Shown piece by piece: positions 1 through 8,736 of a stretch of DNA of 64,000 nucleotides (position 1 is its first letter; every line of letters begins with the position of its first letter). A model generated the notes under the pieces. It searched no databases and was not told where the DNA came from. It was given only the letters and a program-made list of their open reading frames with translations. Made by a program: the position numbers and the translations under genes. This stretch comes from Bacillota bacterium (GTDB lineage: Bacteria; Bacillota; Clostridia; Lachnospirales; Lachnospiraceae), in contig CABJAN010000016.1 of the NCBI GenBank assembly GCA_902363515.1, positions 13,058 to 77,057 of the forward strand, given 5' to 3'.

Positions 1-828
1 GTTATTCTGATCCATATAATGCTGAATACGTGCCTGTGCTGCCAGCATTGACTGTTTAAATCCCCAATCTAATCGTTTGTTTGTCAGTAGGAGCTGCTCC
101 TTTTTGCTCTTTTCACGTTTCTTTACTTTCACATCTGGAATCATACTGATACAAGTTTTAGCTGTAATCTTCCGCATATCACTTTCTTTCCGCACAGTCT
201 TGATTGTCAGGACAAAGTACGTTGCATAGACAAAACACAATGCCAATCCTGCCAGCAACCCAAGAAACAAATATTTGATCAGCGAATAGGCATTAACTGG
301 TTTTTCCGTTGCCTGAGATTTGTCTACAATCTGAACTTCCAATGCACCACTGGAACTGGACGCCCAGTCTGGATATACTTGTTCAAAAGCATCCAAAACC
401 ATATTAGCATTCTTATAGTTATTTGAACTCACTGTCACAGAAAAAAGATTTGCTCCTTCTGTAGAAGAAGACGCTATAGAAAAATTCTGATTCAGAGTTT
501 CCGTATCCACATTCTGGAAAAGATCTTCACGAAATTTCTTGTCCTGTGTCAAAACAGGAATTGCCCCACTGAGTCTTGCTGCCACAGAGGCATCAATTCC
601 CGTATCCCCTGTCTTTGTCACTGCATAGCTTATCTTTGCTATATAGACTGGTTCATATTTCATATTAAGGAATGCAATCACAAGCCCTGCGGCTACAACC
701 ATTACCAGAATAAACTGCATCCAGTATTTCTTGATACATCTGATATAATCATCCAATATCCCACTAAGATCCAAGACAATCTCCTCATCATCGTATTGCT
801 CTCTGTTTCTCTGCATATCTTCCTGCAT
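1..828 (-). CDS. Wzz/CpsC-type chain-length determinant protein (partial, cut by window edge)
   Basis: The 276 visible codons stay open to base 1, so the C terminus is missing. The protein has a short cytoplasmic N terminus rich in Glu/Asp, a first membrane segment at about residues 37-55, an extracellular region of about 110 residues, and a second membrane segment near residues 195-215. It then continues with a Lys-rich cytoplasmic tail. This is the layout of Wzz-family polysaccharide co-polymerases, which set chain length and activate the tyrosine kinase. The ATG at 828 is chosen because GGTGAG lies about 10 bases upstream; a second ATG is at 816. It follows the kinase gene by 21 bases in the same operon. 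The family is clear; the exact subfamily is inferred. Confidence 0.85.
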   Translation of the reverse strand, partial: MQEDMQRNREQYDDEEIVLDLSGILDDYIRCIKKYWMQFILVMVVAAGLVIAFLNMKYEPVYIAKISYAVTKTGDTGIDASVAARLSGAIPVLTQDKKFREDLFQNVDTETLNQNFSIASSSTEGANLFSVTVSSNNYKNANMVLDAFEQVYPDWASSSSGALEVQIVDKSQATEKPVNAYSLIKYLFLGLLAGLALCFVYATYFVLTIKTVRKESDMRKITAKTCISMIPDVKVKKREKSKKEQLLLTNKRLDWGFKQSMLAAQARIQHYMDQNN

Positions 829-849
829 CCTTATCACTCTCACCTTCTG

Positions 850-2235
850 TCAAGTTCTCTTAGAACTACTATAATATTTTTTATATCCATAATATCCGTT
901 TCCAGACAGGCTTTCTCCCTTTGCCATATTCAGAATGCCGCCAATCACCTCTGTTCCCATATCCTCCAGCATATCGATCATATCATTCAATGCTGCTGCA
1001 TGGTCTTCATCCTGCCGCATGACCATGAGCACCGCATCCGCCCGTTCAGCAACCACCTCTGCATCACGTACAATTCCAAGCGGTGGAGTATCAAGAATTA
1101 CGCAGTCAAACTTTTCTCTCAGATAGTTCAGCATCTCCTGGAAAGTTTCACCTGCCAGAAGCCTGTCCGGATTTGCAATTGCTTTTTTCTGGAATACACA
1201 GGAAAGTTCTTCGCTATTTACCTTCTCCTTTTCCATAACTTCCTCTATGGTTCTTTTTCCTTTTAAGTAAAGAGACAACTGCTTTTTCCGTTCACCAGTA
1301 CGATCAAATATTTTTGCTGCTGCAGGACGCCGCATATCACAATCGACAAGCACTACTTTCTTCCCTCTCTGCATCAAATTCAAGGCAATGTTTACTGCTA
1401 TGGTGGATTTTCCATCGTTTTCTTTCATACCAGTGACCATCAAAACTTTACGTTGTTTTTCCTGCATCTTCCTATATAATTCTGTCACCACCTGATCTAC
1501 AGACTCATTATAGTTTCCGTCCGTTCTCTCATCTGATATCAAAATTGCTTTCTGGTCTTTTTTCTTACGTATATAAGGGAGAAACCCCATCGTATCCATA
1601 TCCAAAAGAGCTTCTGCCTGTTCTGTACTGTAAATACGATCTGAAAACACACACATACATCCAATCAATCCAAAACCAGCTGCAAGCACCAAAAGCGCTA
1701 CTACAAGAGCATACAAAAGCGTCTGATCTTTGGGTACAATAATGCTCTCTTCTGAAATATTACTAAGATTCTTCAAAAGATATCCGGATTCAGAATAACC
1801 GGATAGGGTCGGATAGCTTTCCAGTCCTGCTTTCAAAAGCCGGCAGGCATTTTCTGCTGTAGAAGCAGAAGCCTGCATAGTGATAATATTACTATTGGGC
1901 ACTATTTCAGCCGAAAGCTCACCTGATACTTTCTCTGCCTTTGAAATCTGATCCAACAGTGTGTCACTGTTCAGCACATTCGCATTTCTCTGCATTGCCG
2001 CTTTCATATTGTATGCATTCATCTTTCCAGCCACATTATCTCTTGGAATCACATAAAGATTGGCACTAACAGTATAGGTATCCTTCATAAAACAATCTAG
2101 AACTATATATGCACCCACACCTGCCAGACATGCACACATGAGAATCAGCAGTGCATTCTTCACAATACGTCTATATAAAAAGCGAAAGTCCAGCAGAGCA
2201 TCTGTCCCCTGCTTTCTGGCATTTTTGTAACTCAT
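850..2235 (-). CDS. Wzz-tyrosine kinase fusion (CpsC/CpsD-like BY-kinase)
   Basis: Residues 1-200 form a Wzz-type co-polymerase domain with membrane segments near 28-48 and 172-197. Residues 205-461 form a bacterial tyrosine kinase. The Walker A motif GMKENDGKST is at 269-278, Walker A' VVLVDCDMRRP at about 294-304 and Walker B CVILDTPP at about 378-385. The tail ends in a tyrosine cluster (Y448, Y449, Y451, Y454, Y455), the usual autophosphorylation site. Firmicutes more often split this into CpsC and CpsD; here both halves are in one chain, and a separate Wzz protein follows at once. AAGGAGG lies just before the ATG. It should control chain length and export together with the CpsB-type phosphatase upstream. 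Confidence 0.9.
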   Translation of the reverse strand: MSYKNARKQGTDALLDFRFLYRRIVKNALLILMCACLAGVGAYIVLDCFMKDTYTVSANLYVIPRDNVAGKMNAYNMKAAMQRNANVLNSDTLLDQISKAEKVSGELSAEIVPNSNIITMQASASTAENACRLLKAGLESYPTLSGYSESGYLLKNLSNISEESIIVPKDQTLLYALVVALLVLAAGFGLIGCMCVFSDRIYSTEQAEALLDMDTMGFLPYIRKKKDQKAILISDERTDGNYNESVDQVVTELYRKMQEKQRKVLMVTGMKENDGKSTIAVNIALNLMQRGKKVVLVDCDMRRPAAAKIFDRTGERKKQLSLYLKGKRTIEEVMEKEKVNSEELSCVFQKKAIANPDRLLAGETFQEMLNYLREKFDCVILDTPPLGIVRDAEVVAERADAVLMVMRQDEDHAAALNDMIDMLEDMGTEVIGGILNMAKGESLSGNGYYGYKKYYSSSKRT

Positions 2236-2248
2236 AGTCTTCCTCCTT

Positions 2249-3139
2249 TTATTCTACCACCACCAGCAAACTGGCTGTACAGTCATATCCTGTCGCCTCT
2301 GACGTGTATTTATAATTCACCGTATATGTCCCGGGGGTATTGGTATCTACATTAGATTCAATCTGTACCTTTGAGATATGGATGCTATCCGTTGGCTCTT
2401 CTTCCGGCGCCGTCTCTGAGAAATCAATGGTTTTAATTCCTTTGTCTTCAATATGATCCAGATATCCTTTAGAATCCAGTGCCTCTCCTGCCTTAATATA
2501 GATAATATACTGTTTTAAGGCAATGGACGGTCTCTTACTTCTCTCATCATAACTATCCTCATAAATCTCCACTGGAACGATAAGCGTTGTGGTGTATCCC
2601 ACGCTGTTTGTAATACTCAGAGTACAGTCATAAAGCCCTTTCTGCGGTTCATCCCGCAAAAGCTGTGCATCTGCATCCATGGTAATAAAAGGGGTTACAT
2701 CCCCATCAATACAATCCTCAGCAGTAAAGTAGGACATGAGATCAATCTTCTGGTTCTCTGGAAAACGGAGCTGCTGTTCAAAATTGAAATGTGCCTGTTG
2801 ATAATCGCTGTAATGAAGGGTTCTTGTCAGTGTACCCATATTGCTGGCCTGATCAAAAGCAACATAGGTAATCTCAAAATCCTGGTCTGTTCCCTTTTTC
2901 TTCTCTATTCCTGTAATAAGAATACTATCCGATACATCCTTATCCCGATCATCCTCTGCTGAAATCCCTGCTGTCAGTTCCTCCTCTGTTGCAGCAATAC
3001 TGACTGTCAACTCCTCACTCTCGGCATGAAGAACCGGCGGCTGTACATCCTTCTTCTCTTCTGCCTGCCGATAGTAGACAACTCCGCCAGCCAGGGACGC
3101 TATGATCACTACTCCGGCTACAATGTTCATTCTTCTCAT
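2249..3139 (-). CDS. membrane-anchored Ig-like (DUF5011-type) protein of the capsule control module
   Basis: A single hydrophobic segment at about residues 4-24 anchors the protein, and the remaining 270 residues should lie outside the cell. Two or more Ig-like units can be seen. One around residues 130-195 has the pattern DGDVTPFI...GLYDCTLSITNSVG, and the last, near 255-285, has VDTNTPGTYTVNYKYTSEATG. Both are typical of DUF5011/HYR-like bacterial Ig repeats. It overlaps the CpsB gene by 4 bases and is followed closely by the kinase gene, so it is made together with the phosphatase and kinase. An Ig-like ectodomain might sense or bind the nascent polymer; that is inference only. Confidence 0.75.
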   Translation of the reverse strand: MRRMNIVAGVVIIASLAGGVVYYRQAEEKKDVQPPVLHAESEELTVSIAATEEELTAGISAEDDRDKDVSDSILITGIEKKKGTDQDFEITYVAFDQASNMGTLTRTLHYSDYQQAHFNFEQQLRFPENQKIDLMSYFTAEDCIDGDVTPFITMDADAQLLRDEPQKGLYDCTLSITNSVGYTTTLIVPVEIYEDSYDERSKRPSIALKQYIIYIKAGEALDSKGYLDHIEDKGIKTIDFSETAPEEEPTDSIHISKVQIESNVDTNTPGTYTVNYKYTSEATGYDCTASLLVVVE

Positions 3140-3885
3140 TCTTTGTACTCCTTTATTCTATCTCTCTTTGCATCTAGGATAGGGTATCCTTTTAGAATCC
3201 TGCTGGGATTCTCTGACAACCACAAATGAATCAACTGTGACGGATAATACTTACTTAAATGCTCCCGTACTCTTCTGACAGAAGGTTTCCGGTAAACACT
3301 GTCATGAGCGTCTGTTGCAATCACACCTACGATACCATCCCTTAACATTTGCCTGGATACTCTCTTTTCTGCTGTTCCAAACTTTCCTAACAAACTCTCC
3401 GCATTTATCTGCAGAACACACCCTTCCTCTTCCAAATAATATGCCAGTTCAGGTTCTCTCTGAACAGACACATACCGTTCCGGATGAGCCAGTATAATAG
3501 TATACTCCATCTTTTGTATTTCTGCAATACGTCTACATATATTCTGTGACTCCTCTTCCATAGGAAACTCTACAAGAAGATTTCTGGTATTGTTAATAGA
3601 TAGTAATTCCTGCTTTTCCAACAGTTCCTGTGCGTCTTCGTCGAGATAAATTTCCATACCTGGGTACAATGTCACCGGTATCTGCCTGTTCCTTAGTTCA
3701 CTCTGTAAGTTCCGAAACTGTTCCCAGTATTCCTCCATAGAATATGGAAAACAATTACCATGGCTAGATGCCACAATATGATTCAATCCATTTTCAGCAG
3801 CTATCACCGCCATGTCAACAGATTCTTCCAGGGATCTGGAACCATCATCCAGTCCAGGCAGAATGTGGGTATGTATATCTACCAT
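3136..3885 (-). CDS. CpsB/CapC-type protein-tyrosine phosphatase (PHP family)
   Basis: The mature start motif MVDIHTHILPGLDDGSR holds the first metal ligands of the PHP fold. Further ligands are visible in ASSHGN, ILAHPERY and IATDAHD. CpsB enzymes are Mn-dependent phosphatases that remove phosphate from the capsule tyrosine kinase. The ATG at 3885 is chosen because AGGAG lies 5 bases upstream; an upstream in-frame start at 3927 has no such site and would add a non-conserved extension. A gap of about 150 bases to the preceding aminotransferase gene may hold an internal promoter, but I see no convincing -35/-10 pair. Confidence 0.9.
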   Translation of the reverse strand: MVDIHTHILPGLDDGSRSLEESVDMAVIAAENGLNHIVASSHGNCFPYSMEEYWEQFRNLQSELRNRQIPVTLYPGMEIYLDEDAQELLEKQELLSINNTRNLLVEFPMEEESQNICRRIAEIQKMEYTIILAHPERYVSVQREPELAYYLEEEGCVLQINAESLLGKFGTAEKRVSRQMLRDGIVGVIATDAHDSVYRKPSVRRVREHLSKYYPSQLIHLWLSENPSRILKGYPILDAKRDRIKEYKE

Positions 3886-4038
3886 AAGCACTCCTTTTAT
3901 AAAATATTTCTTTAAATCTCTTAACAATCTGTACTCTTACAAACTCCATACCATATGTACGATATATGCTATCAACACAAATATTTTCGAAAAAGTTCTA
4001 AATTAGAATTCTATTTCCTGGTATTCATGTCACATTTT

Positions 4039-5160
4039 TTATTTTATATTCTCCTTACACTTTAATATAACCTCGCATATTTTATCAACTGTGTCTACGT
4101 CCAAATCTGCATACAACGGAAGCGTCAATACTCTTTTGCTGATATGTAATGCCACTGGTGTCCGATTCACGTCATATTTCCCATGAAAACATTCAAATGT
4201 ATTCGTCAACGGATAAAAATATTTTCTAGCTCCTATTCCTACCTCCTGCAAGGCTTCAAAAACTTCATTACGGCTTGCACCAAATGTTTTCTCATCAAAT
4301 ATAACCGGGAAATATGCGTAATTAGGTTTTACGTCTTCCTGTACTGGGTTTAGTTGAACTCCCTCTACATTATCTAACCATTCTCGATAACGTTCTACAA
4401 CCAGTTTCCTTTTTGCAATCTCTTCATTCACATGACGAAGATTACAAATCCCCATAGCTGCACAAAACTCATTCATCTTTGCATTAGCGCCAACTCCATC
4501 AACCCTTTCTGGCCCACGAATACCAAAATTTTTTAAGCGGTATAACTCTAGTCCAAACTCTTCATCTCGAAAACAAGCAGCTCCGCCTTCAATCGAATTA
4601 AACACTTTTGTAGCATGAAAGCTAAAGCAAGAAACATCTCCAAATGTTCCAATCCCCAGACCATGATATTCAACTCCAAATGTATGTGCTGCATCATAGA
4701 TAACTTTCAAATCATATTTTCTTGCAATCCTTTGTATTTCTTCTATATTACAAACATTACCATACACATGAACCGGCATAATTGCTGAAGTTTTATCTGT
4801 AATTAAATCCTCTATTTTTTTAACGTCTATTGTAAAATCAACTGGATCAATATCACAAAAAACTGGTTCGAGTCTGTTTCTTACAATTGCATGGGTCGTC
4901 GATGCAAAAGTAAATGGAGTTGTGATTATTTCACTTCCTCTCGGTAAATTCATTGCCTGCAAGGATAACTCAAGAGCCATATGACCATTGGTAAACATAT
5001 CCATTTGCTCTACCTTTAAATACTCTTTCAGATTTTTCTGAAATTCTTTATGTTTTGGTCCCATATTCGTTAGCCAATGAGAATCCCATATATCCTCTAT
5101 TTCTTTTATATACTCATCCATTGATGGCATAGATGAACGTGTCACTAAAATATTTACCAT
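4039..5160 (-). CDS. DegT/DnrJ/EryC1/StrS-family sugar aminotransferase
   Basis: This is a PLP enzyme of the type that aminates nucleotide-linked keto-sugars. Numbered from the ATG at 5160, D156 in IYDAAHT should hold the PLP nitrogen. K185 in SFHATKVFNS should form the Schiff base. The GAN(A)KMNEF region and the C-terminal block are also typical. The length of 373 residues is normal for the family. The start at 5160 follows GGAAGG, while an upstream in-frame start at 5196 adds residues that are not conserved. It lies 42 bases after the class I aminotransferase gene in the polysaccharide operon. The substrate could be a keto-sugar or another small carbonyl compound made by the neighbouring cassette. 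Confidence 0.88.
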   Translation of the reverse strand: MVNILVTRSSMPSMDEYIKEIEDIWDSHWLTNMGPKHKEFQKNLKEYLKVEQMDMFTNGHMALELSLQAMNLPRGSEIITTPFTFASTTHAIVRNRLEPVFCDIDPVDFTIDVKKIEDLITDKTSAIMPVHVYGNVCNIEEIQRIARKYDLKVIYDAAHTFGVEYHGLGIGTFGDVSCFSFHATKVFNSIEGGAACFRDEEFGLELYRLKNFGIRGPERVDGVGANAKMNEFCAAMGICNLRHVNEEIAKRKLVVERYREWLDNVEGVQLNPVQEDVKPNYAYFPVIFDEKTFGASRNEVFEALQEVGIGARKYFYPLTNTFECFHGKYDVNRTPVALHISKRVLTLPLYADLDVDTVDKICEVILKCKENIK

Positions 5161-5202
5161 TTTCTTTCGTCCTTCCTGCAGTTGTATTACAAACACTTTG
5201 CT

Positions 5203-6372
5203 TCAAATCACGTCTGAATATCTACTATTATTAACTTCACAAATATACTTTTTAATTCTTCTAACTGCTTCTATCAATTCGTCCATACTATTAGCAAAAG
5301 AAAATCTGATGTAATTGTCAAATCCAGTTCCGTAAGCTCTTCCTGGTACGCCAATAACACTTGCTTTTTCCAGAAGTTCTCCTGCTATATCTTGTTTAAA
5401 ACTAAATCTGCACCAAGCGTAGAATCCACCTTCAGGCTCTATGACCTCTATTCCATCAAGTGCATTTAATGATTTAATAAAATACTCCTTGCGTCTTAGA
5501 TATTCTTTCTGCATATTAATTACATCATCATGACACTCTAATGCTACAGTAGCCGCTTCTTGAATAAAAGGGCTTGTTCCGGTTATTGTATGTGCATATA
5601 ATTTATCAACAGCATCTATATATTTAGAAGGTCCTGCTAAATATCCTAATCTCCACCCTGTCATTGCATATGCCTTAGAAAATCCATTTATTGTAATAGT
5701 TTTATCCGCCAATTCATCATAGCTTCCCGGACTAATCCCTTTACCTATATAATTTATCTTCTCATACACTTCATCCGACAAAATGACAATATCACGATTC
5801 TTAACAACTCTAATCAGTTCTTGGATTTCTTCTTCATTAATCACACGTCCAGTAGGATTATTAGGAGAACAGAGAATTATCATTCTGGTCTTTTCACTAA
5901 TATACTGTTCCAGCACAGATGCTCTAATTGTATATCCATCCTCATAACTAAGTGGAACTTCTATAGGAATTCCCAATGACATTTTTACAATTTCTGTATA
6001 TGATACCCATGACGGTGTCGGAATCAGTACTTCATCCCCAGCATTAATACATGAACGGACTGCAAGATATATAGCCATTTTAGCACCTGGAGTAACGATA
6101 ATATTTTCTGAAGATACATTGACTCTATTATCCAGCATTAATTTCTGAGCAATTTTTTCTCTAAGTTTCGGCAACCCTTTTCCCACAGCATAATGTATAT
6201 TGCCCTTTAATATCTCTTCTATAGCTTTGTCTTTAATTGCTTTTGGCGTATCGAAATCAGGCTCTCCTCCGGCTAAGCTAATAATATTTGCTCCTGCTTC
6301 TTTCAAGGCCTTTGCTTTTGCAATTAAATCCATTGACGCAGAACTGTTAATCTGTCTAATAACATCATTCAT
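5203..6372 (-). CDS. class I/II PLP aminotransferase (aspartate aminotransferase-like)
   Basis: The protein has the full fold-type I aspartate aminotransferase layout: SLAGGEPDFDTP at 32-43, SPNNPTG at 169-175, D200 in ILSDEVYE, and the Schiff-base lysine K233 in NGFSKAYAMTGWR. A C-terminal arginine in YIRFSFA should bind the substrate carboxylate. At 389 residues it is full length. An amino-acid aminotransferase is unusual inside a capsule operon. It sits between a split ATP-grasp gene (9 bases) and a DegT-type enzyme (42 bases), so it probably supplies an amino acid or related amine to the polysaccharide-modifying cassette. The substrate cannot be told from sequence. Confidence 0.88.
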   Translation of the reverse strand: MNDVIRQINSSASMDLIAKAKALKEAGANIISLAGGEPDFDTPKAIKDKAIEEILKGNIHYAVGKGLPKLREKIAQKLMLDNRVNVSSENIIVTPGAKMAIYLAVRSCINAGDEVLIPTPSWVSYTEIVKMSLGIPIEVPLSYEDGYTIRASVLEQYISEKTRMIILCSPNNPTGRVINEEEIQELIRVVKNRDIVILSDEVYEKINYIGKGISPGSYDELADKTITINGFSKAYAMTGWRLGYLAGPSKYIDAVDKLYAHTITGTSPFIQEAATVALECHDDVINMQKEYLRRKEYFIKSLNALDGIEVIEPEGGFYAWCRFSFKQDIAGELLEKASVIGVPGRAYGTGFDNYIRFSFANSMDELIEAVRRIKKYICEVNNSRYSDVI

Positions 6373-6381
6373 TCTATCACC

Positions 6382-7550
6382 CTAATTATTAAATTCATCT
6401 GGAATAAACACAAAACTCTCTTCGCCCTTTTTTTCCTTTAGCTTATTTCTAAAGAAGTCAGATACTTCATCATTACGTTTCCAAATTCCACCATGCATAA
6501 GTTGCTCATAGTCTATTGACGGATGAGAGTTTATCTCACATATTTTTGCACCTTCATCTGTAATAATAATATCAAAGCCAAAGTATTTATGAACCGCTAA
6601 ATATCTAGATAAATCATTTACCAGATTTTTTACTTTGTCAAAATGAGGAATCTGTTTTCCCTGAATACTTACCCCACTGTCAGGATGCTTGCTTACTTTA
6701 AATTCACCATTCTGACAATACTTCAGATATCTATAATAATCCCCATAAAAATAACCTGTTTCCCAATCAAACGGAGCTGCGACACCACCAGATGTCAAAT
6801 TACAAGCCCCTTTAGAAACATTCGTACCAAATCGCACATAAGATACAAACACTTTTGTTTCCTGATCTATATTTAATGCAATCACTCGTAGTGTAGCTGC
6901 GCTGTCTTTCCAAATAGCATCAAATTCTTTACATTGTTTGATGTATTCCGTTACAACATACATTGAATCTATAGATGGAACAATCTCCTGTAATGAATCT
7001 ATATTTTTTCCGTTAGCAAGATACCCCCCCCTATTATTTTTTCTAATTTTAGAAAACCTATTCCACCAGCTCCTGCCAGAGGCTTAATTGCTACAATCCC
7101 TACTTTATCAAGGAGTACTTCCAGATATGATTTAATATCTATCTTACCTGCTAATGGAATATTATCATCCAGTTGAATGACCCGACTATTTTCATCAATC
7201 CATGCATAATATATTGGCATATACTCTGGATATTTACCTCCGATTGTATAATGAATCGTCAATTTCCCATCCACCAGCCTTTTCGTTACGGGATCTATTG
7301 GATCAAGAATATAATAATCTTCATCATTTATATAATCTTTGTAATTCGACTCGTTAAGTTGAAAAATTTTAGCTCTTTCTGCAAGATATCCTTTACTGTA
7401 TGCCCACTTTTTTTCTTCCAATGTGAAGTCATCTTTCAGTTTGCCATACCATTCGTCATAAATATGGCTTCCATAATATTTTGCTGAATTCAGGGAATAT
7501 CCTTTCTCTAATAAATTATGAATTATCCTTTCTTTTGCATCAATGCCCAT
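6382..7550 (-). pseudogene. ATP-grasp ligase of the sugar-transfer-associated type, split by a frameshift in a G8 tract
   Basis: Two adjacent reading frames encode the halves of one ATP-grasp protein. The N-terminal half (7550 to 6999) ends shortly after KPLAGAGGIGFLKLEKIIGGG. The C-terminal half (open to 6382) contains VTEYIKQ, RVIALN and the metal-binding ICEINSHPSIDYEQ block. The break falls in a run of eight G on the coding strand (C8 at 7024-7031). Adding one G would join both halves as GGGYLANGKNIDSLQEIVPS, a continuous protein of about 389 residues. The start at 7550 has GGAGAG upstream. The family resembles ATP-grasp proteins linked to sugar transfer. The break may be true phase variation, a fixed mutation or a sequencing error. 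Confidence 0.8.
7024..7031 (-). repeat. homopolymeric G8 tract at the ATP-grasp frameshift
   Basis: Eight consecutive C on the plus strand (G on the coding strand) lie exactly at the point where the ATP-grasp frame is lost. Runs of this length mutate by slipped-strand mispairing. With eight G the frame ends at a TAG about 25 bases later. Nine or six would restore the downstream frame, while seven gives an earlier stop. Confidence 0.9.
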
Positions 7551-7576
7551 TTTTTCTCTCCGTTTCTCTTTTTATA

Positions 7577-8251
7577 TCACTCGAAGTTCCTTCTGCTCAT
7601 ATATATTTCATCATTTAAATAGCTTTTCTTGCATACAATTTCAAAGGTACTCTCTTTATAATGATCAAGACGATCAAACCAAATATCTTCCTGTTCTTCC
7701 ATATGATGTAATTTTTTCAAAAATTCTTTTGTTATGCAGTCTTTCGGTATAATAACGACTCCGCAATCGTCACATACTGCAATTGCTCCATCATATTTTT
7801 CCATATGCTCTGTTCTAATTATTTCATCAAAATCTTTTTCCGGTTTTCTATTAAAACATCCTACCGGAGTAAGACCATCACACCAAATGGGCCAATTTTC
7901 TTTAATTAAACCAGCCGCATCCCGCATTTTACCATTAGTAATAATTGCTCTACTCTGATGATATAACAATATATATTTACTTACTAATTCTCCAAATACA
8001 GCCCTGTCCTTACAATCAAATGCCTCAACAAATACTACACAACCCTCTTCAATATCCTGAACCTGTTCATGTATCGGCCAGTTGCTTTCTTCGTATGCAT
8101 AAATCCATTTAATTTTTCCAGCTTTGTAGTGACCTCTATTCACTGGCATAACGTTAGGAAGAACTCCTTTTTTCCCTAACGCATCTGCAACTTCTGTTGT
8201 GCTTACACGATTTCTAACTAAATAATCAATAATTTTCTCTCTCATTTCCAT
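7577..8251 (-). CDS. RraA/HMG-aldolase-fold protein
   Basis: The middle of the protein fits the RraA-like fold. It has a 'GCVVFVEAFDCKDRAVFGELVSKY' type block, followed by ITNGKMRDAAGL, WPIWCDGLTPVGC and DGAIAVCDDCGVVIIPKD. Enzymes of this fold are divalent-metal lyases that cleave hydroxymethyl-oxoglutarate-like acids or decarboxylate oxaloacetate; others bind RNase E. The R-D pair in GKMRDAAG is the usual substrate and metal site. In this operon, beside two aminotransferases and two ATP-grasp enzymes, a carbon-carbon lyase or a keto-acid role is more likely than RNase control. The ATG at 8251 is preferred over that at 8263 because GAGGA lies 12 bases before it. Confidence 0.7.
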   Translation of the reverse strand: MEMREKIIDYLVRNRVSTTEVADALGKKGVLPNVMPVNRGHYKAGKIKWIYAYEESNWPIHEQVQDIEEGCVVFVEAFDCKDRAVFGELVSKYILLYHQSRAIITNGKMRDAAGLIKENWPIWCDGLTPVGCFNRKPEKDFDEIIRTEHMEKYDGAIAVCDDCGVVIIPKDCITKEFLKKLHHMEEQEDIWFDRLDHYKESTFEIVCKKSYLNDEIYMSRRNFE

Positions 8252-8288
8252 AATTATATCCATTCCTCATTATTTATTCTTTGCAAAC

Positions 8289-8735
8289 CTATAGTTTCTT
8301 TTCCAAAAAAATCGAATCTTCACTTTTCTCAATCTCTTTAAATCCAATCTTTTCATATAGATGGATTGCCCTTTCATTTTCTCTATTAACTTCCAAACGT
8401 AACGTTGTCATTCCGTCCTTTTTACATTGCTCAATGCATAATTTAAGTAACATAGAACCAATGCCATATCCTTGAAACTGATTTTTCACAATAAGCATTG
8501 AGAGAAATCCAGAGTAGTCGATTCTATCATTATCATAAAAAGCTATAAATCCAACTATTTCTCTCTTATATTTCGCACTCACAACTTGAGCAAATTTCGA
8601 AAATTTCTGAGATAGCTCTTTGATTCTCTCCGGAGTGTTGTTCGATTGTTCAAAAAAATCAGTCGAACACGCAAGCATAACTGCCTCTATGTCTTGTTGT
8701 GAATATAGACTTTCATATGTAATACATTCCTTCAT
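8289..8735 (-). CDS. GNAT-family N-acetyltransferase
   Basis: This is a 148-residue single-domain GNAT protein. The acetyl-CoA binding loop is VKNQFQGYGIGSMLLK (motif A, Q/R-x-x-G-x-G/A type), followed by TLRLEVNRENERAIHLYEKIGFKEIE, the classic motif B with N, A and Y-E-x-x-GF. The start ATG lies next to the stop of the ATP-grasp gene, so the two are probably translationally coupled. In this cassette it may acetylate an amino group introduced by one of the aminotransferases. The substrate is not visible in the sequence. Confidence 0.85.
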   Translation of the reverse strand: MKECITYESLYSQQDIEAVMLACSTDFFEQSNNTPERIKELSQKFSKFAQVVSAKYKREIVGFIAFYDNDRIDYSGFLSMLIVKNQFQGYGIGSMLLKLCIEQCKKDGMTTLRLEVNRENERAIHLYEKIGFKEIEKSEDSIFLEKKL

Positions 8736-8736
8736 T

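Noticed and set aside
796..1266. Open frame of 156 codons on the plus strand
   Set aside because: It is antisense to the kinase gene and has no family features.
3886..4038. Internal promoter before the CpsB-type gene
   Set aside because: No -35/-10 pair with good spacing was found; TTGATA is present but its -10 partner is poor.
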